A stretch of DNA of 64,000 nucleotides from Gordonia polyisoprenivorans (GTDB lineage: Bacteria > Actinomycetota > Actinomycetes > Mycobacteriales > Mycobacteriaceae), in assembly GCF_017654315.1 (NCBI RefSeq), contig NZ_CP072203.1, forward strand, positions 1,550,001-1,614,000, written 5' to 3'. Position 1 is the stretch's first letter. The number at the start of each line of letters is the position of its first letter. Made by a program: the position numbers and the translations under genes. Under the pieces are notes generated by a model. It saw only the letters and a program-made list of their open reading frames with translations. It did not search any database and had not been told where the DNA came from. Of the stretch, positions 16,138 to 25,284 are shown one piece after another.

Positions 16138-17523
16138 GTGGCTGAACACTTCCAAACAGTTGTCCTGGGTGCTGGTCCAGGTGGGTACGTGGCCGCGATC
16201 CGGTCCGCCCAGCTGGGCATGAAAACCGCCGTCATCGAAGAGAAGTACTGGGGCGGTGTGTGCCTGAACGTCGGATGTATCCCGTCGAAGGCACTTCTCC
16301 GGAACGCCGAGCTGGCGCACATCTTCAACCATCAGGCGAAGACCTTCGGCATGTCCGGTGAGGTCTCCTTCGATTTCGGTCCGGCATTCGACCGCAGTCG
16401 CAAGGTCAGTGAGGGCATCGTCAAGGGTGTCCACTTCCTGATGAAGAAGAACAAGATCACCGAGATCGACGGATACGGTGTGTTCCAGGACGCGAAGACC
16501 CTCAAGGTGGGCGATCGCGAGATCACCTGGGACAACCTCATCATCGACACCGGCTCGACCGTCAAGTTGCTGCCGGGCGTCGAGCTGAGCGACAACGTCG
16601 TCACCTACGAGACCCAGATCCTCACCCGCGAGCTGCCCGAGTCGATCGTGATCGTCGGCGCCGGCGCGATCGGCATGGAATTCGGATACGTGCTGGCCAA
16701 TTACGGGGTCGACGTCACGATCGTGGAGTTCCTCGATCGGGTCCTGCCCAACGAGGACATCGACGTCTCCAAGGCCATCGCCAAGGAATACAAGAAGCTC
16801 GGCGTCAAGGTGCTGACCTCCACCAAGGTGCAGACCGTCACCGACAACGGTGACAGCGTGACCGTCACCTACAAGGACGCCAAGGACAACGACGGCGAAC
16901 TGACCGTCGACAAGGTCCTGATGTCGGTCGGCTTCGCCCCTCGCGTCGACGGCTACGGCCTCGAGAAGACCGGCGTCGAACTCACCGAACGCGGCGCCAT
17001 CGCGATCGACGACCACATGCGCACCAACGTCGACGGCATCTACGCCATCGGCGACGTGACCGCCAAGTTGCAGCTCGCACACGTGGCCGAGGCGCAGGGT
17101 GTGGTCGCCGCCGAGACGATGGCCGGCGCGGAGACGATGACGCTGGGCGATTACCGCTTCATGCCGCGCGCGACGTTCTGTCAGCCGCAGGTCGCCTCGT
17201 TCGGTCTGACCGAGGCACAGGCCAAGGACGAAGGCTACGACGTGACCGTGTCGACCTTCCCGTTCTCCGCCAACGGCAAGGCGCAGGGACTCGGCGAGAC
17301 CGCCGGCTTCGTCAAACTCCTCACCAACTCCGAGACCGAGGAACTCCTCGGCGGACATCTGGTGGGCGACAACGTCTCCGAGATGCTTCCCGAGCTCACG
17401 TTGGCCCACAAGTGGGATCTCACCGCGCGTGAACTCGCACGCAACGTCCACACCCACCCGACGATGAGCGAAGCGCTGCAGGAAACGTTCCACGGCGCGA
17501 TCGGGCACATGATCAACCTCTGA
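16138..17523 (+). CDS. lpdA: Dihydrolipoamide dehydrogenase
   Basis: 461 residues (M. tuberculosis LpdC has 464). FAD-dependent E3 subunit that reoxidises dihydrolipoyl groups of pyruvate and 2-oxoglutarate dehydrogenases and in mycobacteria also serves peroxide defence. Seen: FAD-binding [14 protein letters not shown] at residues 8-21, redox-active disulfide [13 protein letters not shown] with Cys42 and Cys47, NAD-binding [13 protein letters not shown], second FAD motif [16 protein letters not shown], and the active-site HPTMSE with His440 and Glu445 near the end. GTG 16138 aligns with the family start and with the -10 box. A strong terminator follows. Confidence 0.96.
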   Translation: MAEHFQTVVLGAGPGGYVAAIRSAQLGMKTAVIEEKYWGGVCLNVGCIPSKALLRNAELAHIFNHQAKTFGMSGEVSFDFGPAFDRSRKVSEGIVKGVHFLMKKNKITEIDGYGVFQDAKTLKVGDREITWDNLIIDTGSTVKLLPGVELSDNVVTYETQILTRELPESIVIVGAGAIGMEFGYVLANYGVDVTIVEFLDRVLPNEDIDVSKAIAKEYKKLGVKVLTSTKVQTVTDNGDSVTVTYKDAKDNDGELTVDKVLMSVGFAPRVDGYGLEKTGVELTERGAIAIDDHMRTNVDGIYAIGDVTAKLQLAHVAEAQGVVAAETMAGAETMTLGDYRFMPRATFCQPQVASFGLTEAQAKDEGYDVTVSTFPFSANGKAQGLGETAGFVKLLTNSETEELLGGHLVGDNVSEMLPELTLAHKWDLTARELARNVHTHPTMSEALQETFHGAIGHMINL

Positions 17524-17535
17524 GTCACGCGACGA

Positions 17536-17597
17536 ACGCGGCCCGTCCCGGCCAACGCCCGTGGTGTACCACCGGCGCGGACCGAGACGGGCCGCGT
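17536..17597. terminator. Terminator between lpd and the convergent lipoprotein gene
   Basis: ACGCGGCCCGTC at 17536-17547 pairs perfectly with GACGGGCCGCGT at 17586-17597. The intervening 38 bases can form a smaller GTGGT/ACCAC hairpin. It lies between the two convergent stops and can serve both genes. Confidence 0.7.
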
Positions 17598-17639
17598 GTG
17601 TGTGTCGCGAGCCCTCGATGCCGGAGCGCCCGGCCCCGC

Positions 17640-18401
17640 TCAGCCCTGCGTGGCGACCTTGTTCACCGCCGCGGTGAAGAACTGCCGGAAGGCGGCGTCG
17701 TCGGGAGCGGAGCCCGGTGTGATGGCGGTGTAGAGGGCCGAGACGCTGTACCCCTTCACCGACGCGAAACCGGTGTAGGTGGTCACGGTCACCACCTGGC
17801 CGGCCGTGGAGACCTTCTGATCCTGACGCAGCACCAGGACATCGCTCGGCTCCGCCTGGGTGGTCGGCGCAGGCACCACCGTGTTGGTCGCGGTCGCCGT
17901 GGTTCCTGCGGCCGCGCCGGTGTTGATCGTGATCGAATAGTTCTTGCAGGGCCCCGTCGCCCTCGCCCGTGCCGCGGCGACGTCGCTCGGTTGCGCGGCG
18001 AGGCCCTCGCTGAGAATGCCGCCGCTCGTGGAGGTCGCGACCGCGACACCGAGCTTCGAGGCATCCACGTCCGGCAGCTTCTGCAGATCGGCGCACGCGG
18101 CCGGGACGATCGTCGCGTTGCGGGTGGTGCCCTGGAACTGCGACACCGCCTTCTGGAACTGATCCTCCGGCAGCGGGGTGAGGGTGAATCCGGCCGGGAG
18201 ATCGGCCGCGGTGACCACCAGGGCCTTGACCTTCGCGGGATCGCCGCTGCTCGTCGACGCACCGCTCGACGACGCCGTCGACGGACCTGCCGACGACGCA
18301 TCAGCGGCCTGTGGTGTCCCCGACGTCGTGCAGCCGGCGATCAGCAGGACCATGGTGGTGGCCGTCGCGGCCGCCACGCCACCGCGGATCGTATTGCGCA
18401 T
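17640..18401 (-). CDS. Lipoprotein, function unknown (DUF5642-like)
   Basis: 253 residues. Type II signal peptide with lipobox LIAGC (Cys at residue 24), then a Ser/Ala/Gly-rich linker (residues 28-52) and a folded domain (VKALVVTAADLPAGFTLTPLP and onward to FFTAAVNKVATQ). The DLPAGF opening and two internal Cys recall the mycobacterial PknH-sensor/DUF5642 lipoproteins that sit on the outer face of the membrane. AGGGGG lies about 8 bases before the ATG. A second lipoprotein of similar build but different sequence is at 33930-34730. Confidence 0.78.
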   Translation of the reverse strand: MRNTIRGGVAAATATTMVLLIAGCTTSGTPQAADASSAGPSTASSSGASTSSGDPAKVKALVVTAADLPAGFTLTPLPEDQFQKAVSQFQGTTRNATIVPAACADLQKLPDVDASKLGVAVATSTSGGILSEGLAAQPSDVAAARARATGPCKNYSITINTGAAAGTTATATNTVVPAPTTQAEPSDVLVLRQDQKVSTAGQVVTVTTYTGFASVKGYSVSALYTAITPGSAPDDAAFRQFFTAAVNKVATQG

Positions 18402-18548
18402 GAAATGCCCCCTGTGTCGATGCTTCCGGGCACACCGGAGCTACCGATGAGGGTAACGGCAGGCGAGGCGTCCGCTCGACGGATGGTCGTTCGGTTGAAC
18501 GTCTCGTCCGCGGTGGTTCGTCCCCGCCGGGTTGTCGGCGTCAATGGA

Positions 18549-18554
18549 TACAGT
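18549..18554 (+). promoter_or_regulatory. -10 box (TACAGT) for the DNA glycosylase gene
   Basis: Ends 8 bases before ATG 18563. GAGGA between the two is too close to act as a normal ribosome site. Confidence 0.4.
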
Positions 18555-18562
18555 CGAGGACG

Positions 18563-19444
18563 ATGAACGCCGAGCGCACCAGGGTGTGGATGCCGCCGGG
18601 ACCGGTGGATCTGCGATACACGCTGGGACTGCACCGGCGCGGCGGTGGTGATCCGGCATTCCGCTACGGCCGCGACGGGTCGGTGTGGCGCACGAGCCAC
18701 ACCCCGGACGGACCGGCGACCCTGACCGTGCGCGTCGACGGTGAGCGCATCGTCGGCCGCGCGTGGGGCGACGGCGCCGACTGGCTGCTCGAATCGATGC
18801 CCGCGATGCTCGGCGGCGACGACGCCCCCGAGGCCATGCCCGTCCACGACGAGGTGGTCGCCGGACTCGTCGCCCGCTCACCCGGGTTACGCATCGGGGC
18901 CACCGGGCGGGTGTGGGAAGCGCTCGTGCCGGCCATTCTGGAACAGAAGGTGGTCGGCGCCGAGGCCTGGCGGGCGTGGCGATACCTGGTGCGCCGCCAC
19001 GGTTCCCGTGCGCCCGGGCCGGTGCCCGACGACATGCGTGTCCCGCCGCCGCAAGAGCAGTGGCCCTCGATCCCCGTGTGGGACTGGCATCGCAGCGGCG
19101 CCGAACCGGTGCGGATGCGCACCATCCGAGGCGCCACCTCACTCGATGTGGACCGGCACGCCGACCGGCTCGACATCCTGCGCGGTGTCGGCCCGTGGAC
19201 CGTCGCCGAGACCCGGGCGCGAGCGGTCGGCGACGCCGACGCGGTCCCCGTCGGCGACTACCACATCCCCTCGGCGGTCGGGCAGACGCTCATCGGGGAG
19301 CCGGTGGATGACGCGCGGATGCTCGAACTCCTCGAACCCTATGCCGGACACCGCTATCGGATCATCCGGATGGTCGAGATGCACGGCTCACGTCCCGAGC
19401 GGCGGGGCAACCGGATGAGCGTGCGCGACTATCGCACGTTCTGA
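18563..19444 (+). CDS. AlkA-type DNA-3-methyladenine glycosylase
   Basis: 293 residues. HhH-GPD base-excision repair fold, removing alkylated bases from DNA. Seen: an N-terminal beta domain (RTRVWMPPGPVDLRYTLGLHRRG), the helix LVPAILEQKVVGAEAWRAWRYLV near residues 121-143, the hairpin LRGVGPWTVAE at 206-216, and the catalytic Asp232 in VPVGDYHIP, which matches the PxGD of E. coli AlkA. No adjacent Ada or Ogt gene, so it seems not to be part of a local adaptive response operon. Confidence 0.88.
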   Translation: MNAERTRVWMPPGPVDLRYTLGLHRRGGGDPAFRYGRDGSVWRTSHTPDGPATLTVRVDGERIVGRAWGDGADWLLESMPAMLGGDDAPEAMPVHDEVVAGLVARSPGLRIGATGRVWEALVPAILEQKVVGAEAWRAWRYLVRRHGSRAPGPVPDDMRVPPPQEQWPSIPVWDWHRSGAEPVRMRTIRGATSLDVDRHADRLDILRGVGPWTVAETRARAVGDADAVPVGDYHIPSAVGQTLIGEPVDDARMLELLEPYAGHRYRIIRMVEMHGSRPERRGNRMSVRDYRTF

Positions 19445-19601
19445 CCGCAGAACAAGCACCCGGCGCCGACCCATCGCGCGATGCACCCATCACACAGTGC
19501 GAACATCGGTGTCGAGTCCGGATCCGGCCGAAGCCACTTCGCGTCATGCTGAGCGCAACCGTTCTGCCCGCTCCGGAACTGCCGCATCATTGCCCACCAT
19601 C

Positions 19602-20453
19602 ATGGCAATTTCTCTTATCCCGGGTTCCAGTTCCTCGGCGTCGTCATCCGGGCGACCGCCGGGCACCAGGTCGGCGGCGCAGATCCGTGCGGCTCGACGC
19701 TCACGTGTGCTGACGTGGATCCGGGTCCTCTCACCCATCGGGGTGCTCGCTCTGTGGCAACTCGGAAGCGCTCTGGGGTTCCTGCCGCAGGACAAGCTGC
19801 CCGCACCCTCGCTCATCGCCGAGGCCGGCTGGGAGAAGCTGCAGAGCGGTGAACTCACCGACGCGATCGTGGCCTCCACCGAACGTGTGGCGATCGGCCT
19901 GGGGCTCGGCGTGCTCATCGGCATCGGGCTCGGTGTGATCGTCGGACTGAGCCGGATCTCCGATGCGATCATCGACCCCAACATGCAGGCGATCCGGGCG
20001 CTTCCGCTCTTCGGTCTCATCCCGCTGTTCATCCTGTGGTTCGGGATCGAGGAGACACCGAAGATCCTGCTGGTGGCCCTCGGCGCGATCTTCCCGCTGT
20101 ATCTCAACACCTCGGCGGCGATCCGACAGATCGATCCCAAGCTCCGCGAGAACGCCAAGGTCCTCGGATTCGGCCGCCTGCAGACGATTCGGGAGTTGGT
20201 CATCCCCAGTGCCATGCCGCAGATCCTCGTCGGGCTCCGGCAGTCACTGGCGATCGCCTGGCTCAGTCTGATCGTCGCCGAGCAGATCGCGGCGACCTCC
20301 GGGCTGGGATACCTGATCAACAACGCGCGCGACTTCCTGCGCACCGACGTCGTGTTCTTCGGCCTGATCATCTATGCGGCACTGGGATTGATCACCGACG
20401 CCATCGTGCGGGCGCTGGAGCGATACACCACGCGCTACCAACGGACCAACTGA
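19602..20453 (+). CDS. ssuC: Sulfonate ABC transporter permease
   Basis: 283 residues from ATG 19602; the frame is open back to 19497 and neither start has a clear ribosome site, so the N-terminus is uncertain. Six predicted membrane segments. The binding-protein-dependent transport motif for coupling to the ATPase is present in ENAKVLGFGRLQTIRELVIPSAMPQILVGLRQSLAIAW. It imports alkanesulfonates together with SsuB and SsuA. First gene of the ssuC-B-A-D operon; ssuB follows by 13 bases. Confidence 0.88.
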   Translation: MAISLIPGSSSSASSSGRPPGTRSAAQIRAARRSRVLTWIRVLSPIGVLALWQLGSALGFLPQDKLPAPSLIAEAGWEKLQSGELTDAIVASTERVAIGLGLGVLIGIGLGVIVGLSRISDAIIDPNMQAIRALPLFGLIPLFILWFGIEETPKILLVALGAIFPLYLNTSAAIRQIDPKLRENAKVLGFGRLQTIRELVIPSAMPQILVGLRQSLAIAWLSLIVAEQIAATSGLGYLINNARDFLRTDVVFFGLIIYAALGLITDAIVRALERYTTRYQRTN

Positions 20454-20466
20454 GGAAGGCTGCCCC

Positions 20467-21219
20467 ATGACCGCCATCATCGATGCCGCGAGCGCCACGC
20501 GGACAACCCAATCGACCGAGATCGCCGGGCAGGTGTCGGCGGCGACCTTCGCCTACGGCGACGCGGAACCGGTGCTGCGCAACGTGTCCCTGACCGTGCG
20601 CACCGGCGAGATCGTCGCCATCATCGGCCGCAGCGGCAGCGGTAAATCGACCCTGCTGCGGCTGCTCGCCGGCCTGTCGCAACCCTCGACCGGTGACGTC
20701 ACCACGTCCGGAGCACCCGCGGTGGCATTTCAGGAGCCACGGCTGTTCCCCTGGCGTACGGTGCGACGCAACGTCGAATTCGGCGTCGTCCGTTCCCGAC
20801 TCAAGGGTGCGGCGGCAGCCGCCCGGGTCAGCGACACCCTCGCCGAGGTCGGGCTGGCCGACAAGGCCGACGCGTGGCCGGCGCAGCTGTCCGGTGGTCA
20901 GGCCCAACGGGTTTCGCTGGCGCGCGCCCTGGTCGCCGACCCGCAACTCCTACTGCTCGACGAGCCCTTCGGCGCCCTCGACGCATTGACCCGGGCGGCC
21001 ATGCACCGGCTGCTCATCAATCTGTGGCAGGCCCACGGATTCAGCGTTCTCGTCGTGACCCATGACGTCGACGAGGCACTGCGCCTCGCGGACCGGGTGG
21101 TGGTGCTCGCCGACGGGCACATCGCCGCCGACGTCACCGTCGACGCGCCGCGGGATCCCGACGGCGCCGCGCAGACCGCACATCTGCGGACCCGACTGCT
21201 CGACGCTCTCGGCGAATAG
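20467..21219 (+). CDS. ssuB: Sulfonate ABC transporter ATPase
   Basis: 250 residues. Walker A GRSGSGKST near residue 55, signature SGGQAQRVSLARAL, Walker B LLLLDEPFGALD, and the H-loop VVTHDVDEA. Gene-specific features match nitrate/sulfonate/taurine importers (EPRLFPWRTVRRNV in the Q-loop). Start ATG 20467 with GAGGAAGG about 8 bases upstream. Confidence 0.92.
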   Translation: MTAIIDAASATRTTQSTEIAGQVSAATFAYGDAEPVLRNVSLTVRTGEIVAIIGRSGSGKSTLLRLLAGLSQPSTGDVTTSGAPAVAFQEPRLFPWRTVRRNVEFGVVRSRLKGAAAAARVSDTLAEVGLADKADAWPAQLSGGQAQRVSLARALVADPQLLLLDEPFGALDALTRAAMHRLLINLWQAHGFSVLVVTHDVDEALRLADRVVVLADGHIAADVTVDAPRDPDGAAQTAHLRTRLLDALGE

Positions 21220-21257
21220 GGCGCTCACTGCACGTTCACGCTCAACAGTTTTCTTGG

Positions 21258-21273
21258 CCCGACGTCTGTCGGG
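21258..21273 (+). other. Small hairpin between ssuB and ssuA
   Basis: CCCGAC (21258-21263) and GTCGGG (21268-21273) with loop GTCT. It may stabilise or separate the ssuA mRNA, since binding proteins are made in excess over the permease. No T-run. Confidence 0.4.
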
Positions 21274-21302
21274 TCGGCATCATCGAAAGGCTCGTGGAAG
21301 AA

Positions 21303-22361
21303 ATGTCTCGTGGTTCACGCATGTCCGCCGGAGGGGTCCGCGGGCGTGCGACCGTACTCGTCGTCCTGGCCGGGATTCTCGCGCTGACGCTCAGCGGCTG
21401 TGTCAGCAAAGAGGATTCGACCGGCGCCGTCGCCGACGCCAGCGTCGACCCCGCACAGTTGTCCGGCCTGACGTTGCGCGTCGGCGACCAGAAGGGCGGC
21501 ACCGAATCGCTCATGCGCGCTGCGGGAGAACTCGATTCGCTGCCGTTCAAGGTCGAGTTCTCGACGTTCACCTCGGGTCCGCCGGAGATCGAGGCCGCCA
21601 CCGCGGGCAAGATCGACTTCGCCGTCACCGGTAACACTCCTCCGATCTTCGGTGCGGCGTCGAACGCGAAGATCAAGATCGTCTCCGCCTACACCAACAA
21701 CGCCGGTGGTGACGTCATCCTCGTGCCCGCCGGCTCCACCCTGACCTCCGTCGAACAACTCAAGGGCAAGAAAGTCGCTGTGGCCAAGGGGAGTTCGGCC
21801 CACGGCAATCTCCTCGAGCAGTTGGGCAAGGCGAACCTGAAGCTCGGCACGGACGTCACCCCGGTCTTCCTGCAGCCCGCCGACGCGCTGTCGGCCTTCT
21901 CCAGCGGCGCGGTCGACGCGTGGGCGATCTGGGACCCGTATACCGCGATCGTGCAACAGGATTCGGGTGCGAAGATTCTCGCGTCGGGGACCGGGGTGGT
22001 CAACGGCTACGGCTTCGGCATCGCGTCCAACGAGGCTCTTGCCGACGCGAAGCGCAACACCGCACTGCGGATCTTCGTCGAACACCTGGCCAAGGCGAGC
22101 AAGTGGGCGTCGGCCAACGTCGAGACCTGGTCGCAGCAGTACGCGAAGGCGATCGGCATCGATCCGCAGGCCGCCCTGGCGGCACAGCAGCGCAGCGTCC
22201 GGCCGGCCATCGAGATCGACGACACCGTGGTCGCCTCGGAGCAGAAACTGGCCGACGCCTTCGCCGCCGCCGGGCAGCTCGACCACAAGCCCGTCATCGC
22301 CGACTTCGTCGACAAGCGCTTCAACTCCGCGGTGGCGCCCTACGCGGTGAGTACGCAATGA
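21303..22361 (+). CDS. ssuA: Sulfonate-binding lipoprotein
   Basis: 352 residues from ATG 21303 (GTG 21294 would add three). Lipobox LTLSGC gives a membrane-anchored receptor. Periplasmic-binding fold of the NMT1/SsuA type: LRVGDQKGGTESLMRA, FSTFTSGPPEIEAATAGKIDFAVTGNTPPIFGA, LKGKKVAVAKGSSAHGNLLEQLGKANL, and DAWAIWDPYTAIVQ, which is typical for aliphatic sulfonate receptors. The stop overlaps the ssuD start (ATGA). Confidence 0.9.
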   Translation: MSRGSRMSAGGVRGRATVLVVLAGILALTLSGCVSKEDSTGAVADASVDPAQLSGLTLRVGDQKGGTESLMRAAGELDSLPFKVEFSTFTSGPPEIEAATAGKIDFAVTGNTPPIFGAASNAKIKIVSAYTNNAGGDVILVPAGSTLTSVEQLKGKKVAVAKGSSAHGNLLEQLGKANLKLGTDVTPVFLQPADALSAFSSGAVDAWAIWDPYTAIVQQDSGAKILASGTGVVNGYGFGIASNEALADAKRNTALRIFVEHLAKASKWASANVETWSQQYAKAIGIDPQAALAAQQRSVRPAIEIDDTVVASEQKLADAFAAAGQLDHKPVIADFVDKRFNSAVAPYAVSTQ

Positions 22362-23500
22362 CCGCAGAAGCCCAGCGCGACGCTCACTTTCACTGGTTCC
22401 TGCCGACCTCCGGCGACGGACGTGAGGTCATCGGCGGATTGCAGTCGGCGGGCATCCTGGGCACCGCGTCGGCGATCCGGCCACCCGATCTCGACTATCT
22501 CGCGTTGGTGGCGAAGACCGCCGAACGGTTGGGTTTCGAGTCGGTGCTGACCCCGACCGGAACCTGGTGCCACGATGCGTGGCTGACCACCGCCGCACTC
22601 ATTCGGGAGACGAGCCGCCTGAAGTTCCTCGTCGCCTTCCGGCCCGGGCTGATCACCCCGACACTGGCCGCCCAGCAGGCCGCGACCTTCGCCGAGTTCT
22701 CCGGCGGCCGTCTCGCCCTCAACATCGTCACCGGCGGTGACGCGCAGGAGCAGGCGCGGTTCGGTGACCGGCTCACCAAAGAACAGCGCTACGCCCGCAC
22801 CGGGGAGTTCCTGCAGATCGTCCGGCACGCCTGGTCGGGGACGCCGTTCGATTTCTCCGGTGAGCATTACGACGTCACCGGCGCGGTGGTGGGCCATCCG
22901 CCGAACCCGGTGCCACAGGTGTTCTTCGGTGGTGCCAGCGAGTATGCGCGCGAGGTGGCCGCGGCCACCGTCGACACCTATCTCACGTGGACCGAACCAC
23001 CGGAGAAGGTGGCCGCACTCGTCGAGGACGTGCGTGCCCGCGCCGCCCGGCACGGTCGGGAACTGACCTTCGGAATCCGGGCGCACGTGATCACCCGCGA
23101 CACCCGCGAGGAGGCCTGGGCCGAGGCCCGCAAGCTGGTATCGCGGATGGACCCGGCATTGATCGAGCTTGCCCGCCAACGGCTCTCGCAGTCGGAGTCC
23201 GAGGGGCAACGCCGGCAGCTCGCCCTCAACGCCGACCTGGACAACCTCGAGGTGTACCCGGGGCTGTGGGCGGGTTACGGCCTGGTTCGCCCGGGAGCCG
23301 GAACCGCCTTCGTCGGCAGCCACGCCGAGGTGGCCGACCTCATCGCCCAGTACCGGGCGATCGGCATCGACCACTTCATCCTGTCCGGGCAACCGCACAT
23401 CGAGGAGGCGTTCTGGTTCGCCGAAGGCGTTGCGCCGCTGGTGCGTTCGGTCAGTTCCCGCCGGGAGCCCGCGCCAGCACATACTGCCCCTCCCCGATGA
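22358..23500 (+). CDS. ssuD: FMNH2-dependent alkanesulfonate monooxygenase
   Basis: 380 residues. Splits alkanesulfonates into aldehyde and sulfite with FMNH2 and O2, giving sulfur for growth. Bacterial luciferase-like barrel with HFHWFLPTSGDGR at the start, LDYLALVAKTAERLGFESVLTPTGTWC, the FAEFSGGRLALNIVTGGD segment and the conserved RAHVITRDTREEA region. Start overlaps ssuA by ATGA. No ssuE flavin reductase is nearby, so reduced FMN must come from elsewhere. The last 50 bases overlap the convergent methyltransferase gene. Confidence 0.92.
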   Translation: MTAEAQRDAHFHWFLPTSGDGREVIGGLQSAGILGTASAIRPPDLDYLALVAKTAERLGFESVLTPTGTWCHDAWLTTAALIRETSRLKFLVAFRPGLITPTLAAQQAATFAEFSGGRLALNIVTGGDAQEQARFGDRLTKEQRYARTGEFLQIVRHAWSGTPFDFSGEHYDVTGAVVGHPPNPVPQVFFGGASEYAREVAAATVDTYLTWTEPPEKVAALVEDVRARAARHGRELTFGIRAHVITRDTREEAWAEARKLVSRMDPALIELARQRLSQSESEGQRRQLALNADLDNLEVYPGLWAGYGLVRPGAGTAFVGSHAEVADLIAQYRAIGIDHFILSGQPHIEEAFWFAEGVAPLVRSVSSRREPAPAHTAPPR

Positions 23501-24098
23501 CGGTCTGCTCGATGTGCTCGGCGCCGCCACGGCGCAGTGCGCCGGTGATCTCGTCGCGCCCGAAGACGCGGTAGCCGCCGATGGCCGCCAGTGTCTTCAC
23601 GCCGGGCACCGTCGAGACCGGTCCGGCCACCGAGGTGAACACCACCAGCAGCGCACCGGGGCGCGCCACCCTCAGCATCTCGTCGAGCACGGGGAGCGGG
23701 TCGGGGATCAGGTAGAGCGCGGCCAGGCAGATCACCTCGTCGAAGGTGTTGTCGGCGAACGGGATCGCGTGCGCGTCGACACGGAGGTAGCTCGCGCGGA
23801 CGATGCTGTTGGTGGCGACCGCGGTGTGCAGCATCGACGGTGAGTAGTCGATGCCGACCACCCGTCCGTCGCCGGTGAGGCCTGCAGCAATGTCCCGGGT
23901 GTAATTGCCGGGTCCGCAAGCGATGTCGAGAACCATGCGATCCCCGGGCCGGCACAGGTAGGCGCGCAATGCGGCGTCGTAGTCGGCGGTCTCGGGACTG
24001 CCGAGACTGAAGCCGCGGGTGAACACCGGCCGCCATGCATGCTCGTAGACGCGGGAGAACAGCGGGTTACGCATCATCCGCGCGGCAAACGACCCCAT
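23451..24098 (-). CDS. SAM-dependent methyltransferase (class I)
   Basis: 215 residues. UbiE/MenG-like fold: motif I VLDIACGPGNYTRDIA, the acidic end VVGIDYSPSMLHTA, motif with VDAHAIPFADNTFDEVICLAALYLIPDP, and a C-terminal LRVARPGALLVVFTSVAG. Typical of actinobacterial methyltransferases acting on lipids or quinones; substrate unknown. It lies 12 bases downstream of the CMD-family gene on the same strand and its 3' end overlaps ssuD by 50 bases. Confidence 0.85.
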   Translation of the reverse strand: MGSFAARMMRNPLFSRVYEHAWRPVFTRGFSLGSPETADYDAALRAYLCRPGDRMVLDIACGPGNYTRDIAAGLTGDGRVVGIDYSPSMLHTAVATNSIVRASYLRVDAHAIPFADNTFDEVICLAALYLIPDPLPVLDEMLRVARPGALLVVFTSVAGPVSTVPGVKTLAAIGGYRVFGRDEITGALRRGGAEHIEQTVIGEGQYVLARAPGGN

Positions 24099-24110
24099 CG
24101 CCGAACGCCC

Positions 24111-24647
24111 TCAGGCGCGGACGTCGAGCTGCACCCGCAAGGTGTGCAGGGTGGTGGCGAGCATGTCGTATTGGCCGACGAGCAGAAGCAAGCCGATGGT
24201 GCGGCGCTCGTCGAGGTGGCGGCGCAGCGCCTCCCACGCGACGTCGTCGACGTCGCGGGTGGTCACCAGTTGGTCGACCACGCGCAGGATGGCGCGTTCG
24301 CGATCCCCCCATCCGGCGTCGGGACCGTCGAGGATGCGCGCGAGTTCATCATCGGTGATGCCCGCGCGTTTGCCGATCCGACGATGGTGGTCGAGCTCGT
24401 AGGCCGACTCGCGCAGATGCGCGACACGGATGATCACCATCTCGGAGTCCTTGCGCGACAACGTCCCGAACGGCATCAGCCGCGCCCCGAAGTACAGCCA
24501 CGCCCGGAACAGACCACGGGTGCGGCCCAGCGTGGAGAAGACGTGGGTGTCGTGGACACCGGTGACGCGCGCGGCGAGGCGGGTGAAGGCCCAGTTGGCG
24601 GGGCCGAGGTCGCGGAATCCACCGGGAGCGATCCGAGGGGTGCTCAT
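24111..24647 (-). CDS. Carboxymuconolactone decarboxylase (CMD/AhpD-like) family protein
   Basis: 178 residues from ATG 24647. Helical CMD fold: EMVIIRVAHLRESAYELDHHRRIGKRAGITDDEL carries the family Glu and His, but the AhpD redox Cys pair is absent, so a peroxidase-type thiol role is unlikely. LLLLVGQYDMLATTLHTLRVQLD closes the fold. Function unknown. It precedes the methyltransferase by 12 bases as an operon and is divergent from the MaoC gene with only 25 bases between. Confidence 0.82.
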   Translation of the reverse strand: MSTPRIAPGGFRDLGPANWAFTRLAARVTGVHDTHVFSTLGRTRGLFRAWLYFGARLMPFGTLSRKDSEMVIIRVAHLRESAYELDHHRRIGKRAGITDDELARILDGPDAGWGDRERAILRVVDQLVTTRDVDDVAWEALRRHLDERRTIGLLLLVGQYDMLATTLHTLRVQLDVRA

Positions 24648-24653
24648 GGCATC

Positions 24654-24663
24654 ACGGTAGACT
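24654..24663. promoter_or_regulatory. Overlapping divergent -10 boxes, CMD gene and MaoC gene
   Basis: Minus-strand TACCGT (24654-24659) ends 6 bases before ATG 24647. Plus-strand TAGACT (24658-24663) ends 9 bases before ATG 24673. They share two bases, so the two promoters probably exclude each other. Confidence 0.5.
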
Positions 24664-24672
24664 ACGGCGATT

Positions 24673-25140
24673 ATGACGACTATCACACCGCGCGTGTTCA
24701 GCTCCCTCGATGACGTCAAGGCCGCGATCGGCGAAGACCTCGGCTCCGGCGAATGGCTCGAGATCACCCAGGAACGGGTCAACCAGTTCGCCGAGGCCAC
24801 CGGCGACCATCAGTGGATTCACGTCGACCCGGAGCGCGCGAAGGCCGGGCCGTTCGGTGCGCCCATCGCACACGGCTTCCTGACGCTGTCGTTACTGCCG
24901 ATGCTCGCCGGGTCGATCTTCGCCGTCGAGGGCCCCAAGCTCGTCATCAATTACGGCATGAACACGGTGCGTTTCCCCAATCCGGTGCCGGTCGGCTCCC
25001 GCATCCGTGCCAACGCCGTGATCACCTCCGTCGAGGAGGGTCCCAAGGGCGTGACCATGGTGGTGCGCAACACCGTCGAGATCGAGGGCGCCGACAAGCC
25101 CGCATGCGTCGCCGAGAACGTCCGGGTGATGGTGTACTGA
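24673..25140 (+). CDS. MaoC-like (R)-enoyl-CoA hydratase
   Basis: 155 residues. Single hot-dog domain with the hydratase-2 motif FAEATGDHQWIHVDPERA and catalytic Asp45 and His50, then GPFGAPIAHGFLTLSLLP. This closely follows M. tuberculosis Rv0130 (HtdZ). It hydrates trans-2-enoyl-CoA to (R)-3-hydroxyacyl-CoA in fatty-acid metabolism. It probably acts as a dimer. The transcript seems leaderless. Confidence 0.9.
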   Translation: MTTITPRVFSSLDDVKAAIGEDLGSGEWLEITQERVNQFAEATGDHQWIHVDPERAKAGPFGAPIAHGFLTLSLLPMLAGSIFAVEGPKLVINYGMNTVRFPNPVPVGSRIRANAVITSVEEGPKGVTMVVRNTVEIEGADKPACVAENVRVMVY

Positions 25141-25284
25141 CCCCGGCGCGTTCACGGCTGCGTGGCCACGTCACGCAGATCGTGACCCCCGAAGAGGGGA
25201 CGGCGGACCGTCGGCGCCGTGCCCCTTCTCCGAGCACTATTGTCTTGCGGCGCAATCGCGTCCGTGGTCTCGGAGAGGGCGCGT

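Noticed and set aside
16045..18096. 683-residue minus-strand frame across lpd and the lipoprotein gene
   Set aside because: It runs antisense to lpd, whose motifs are certain, and crosses a strong terminator.
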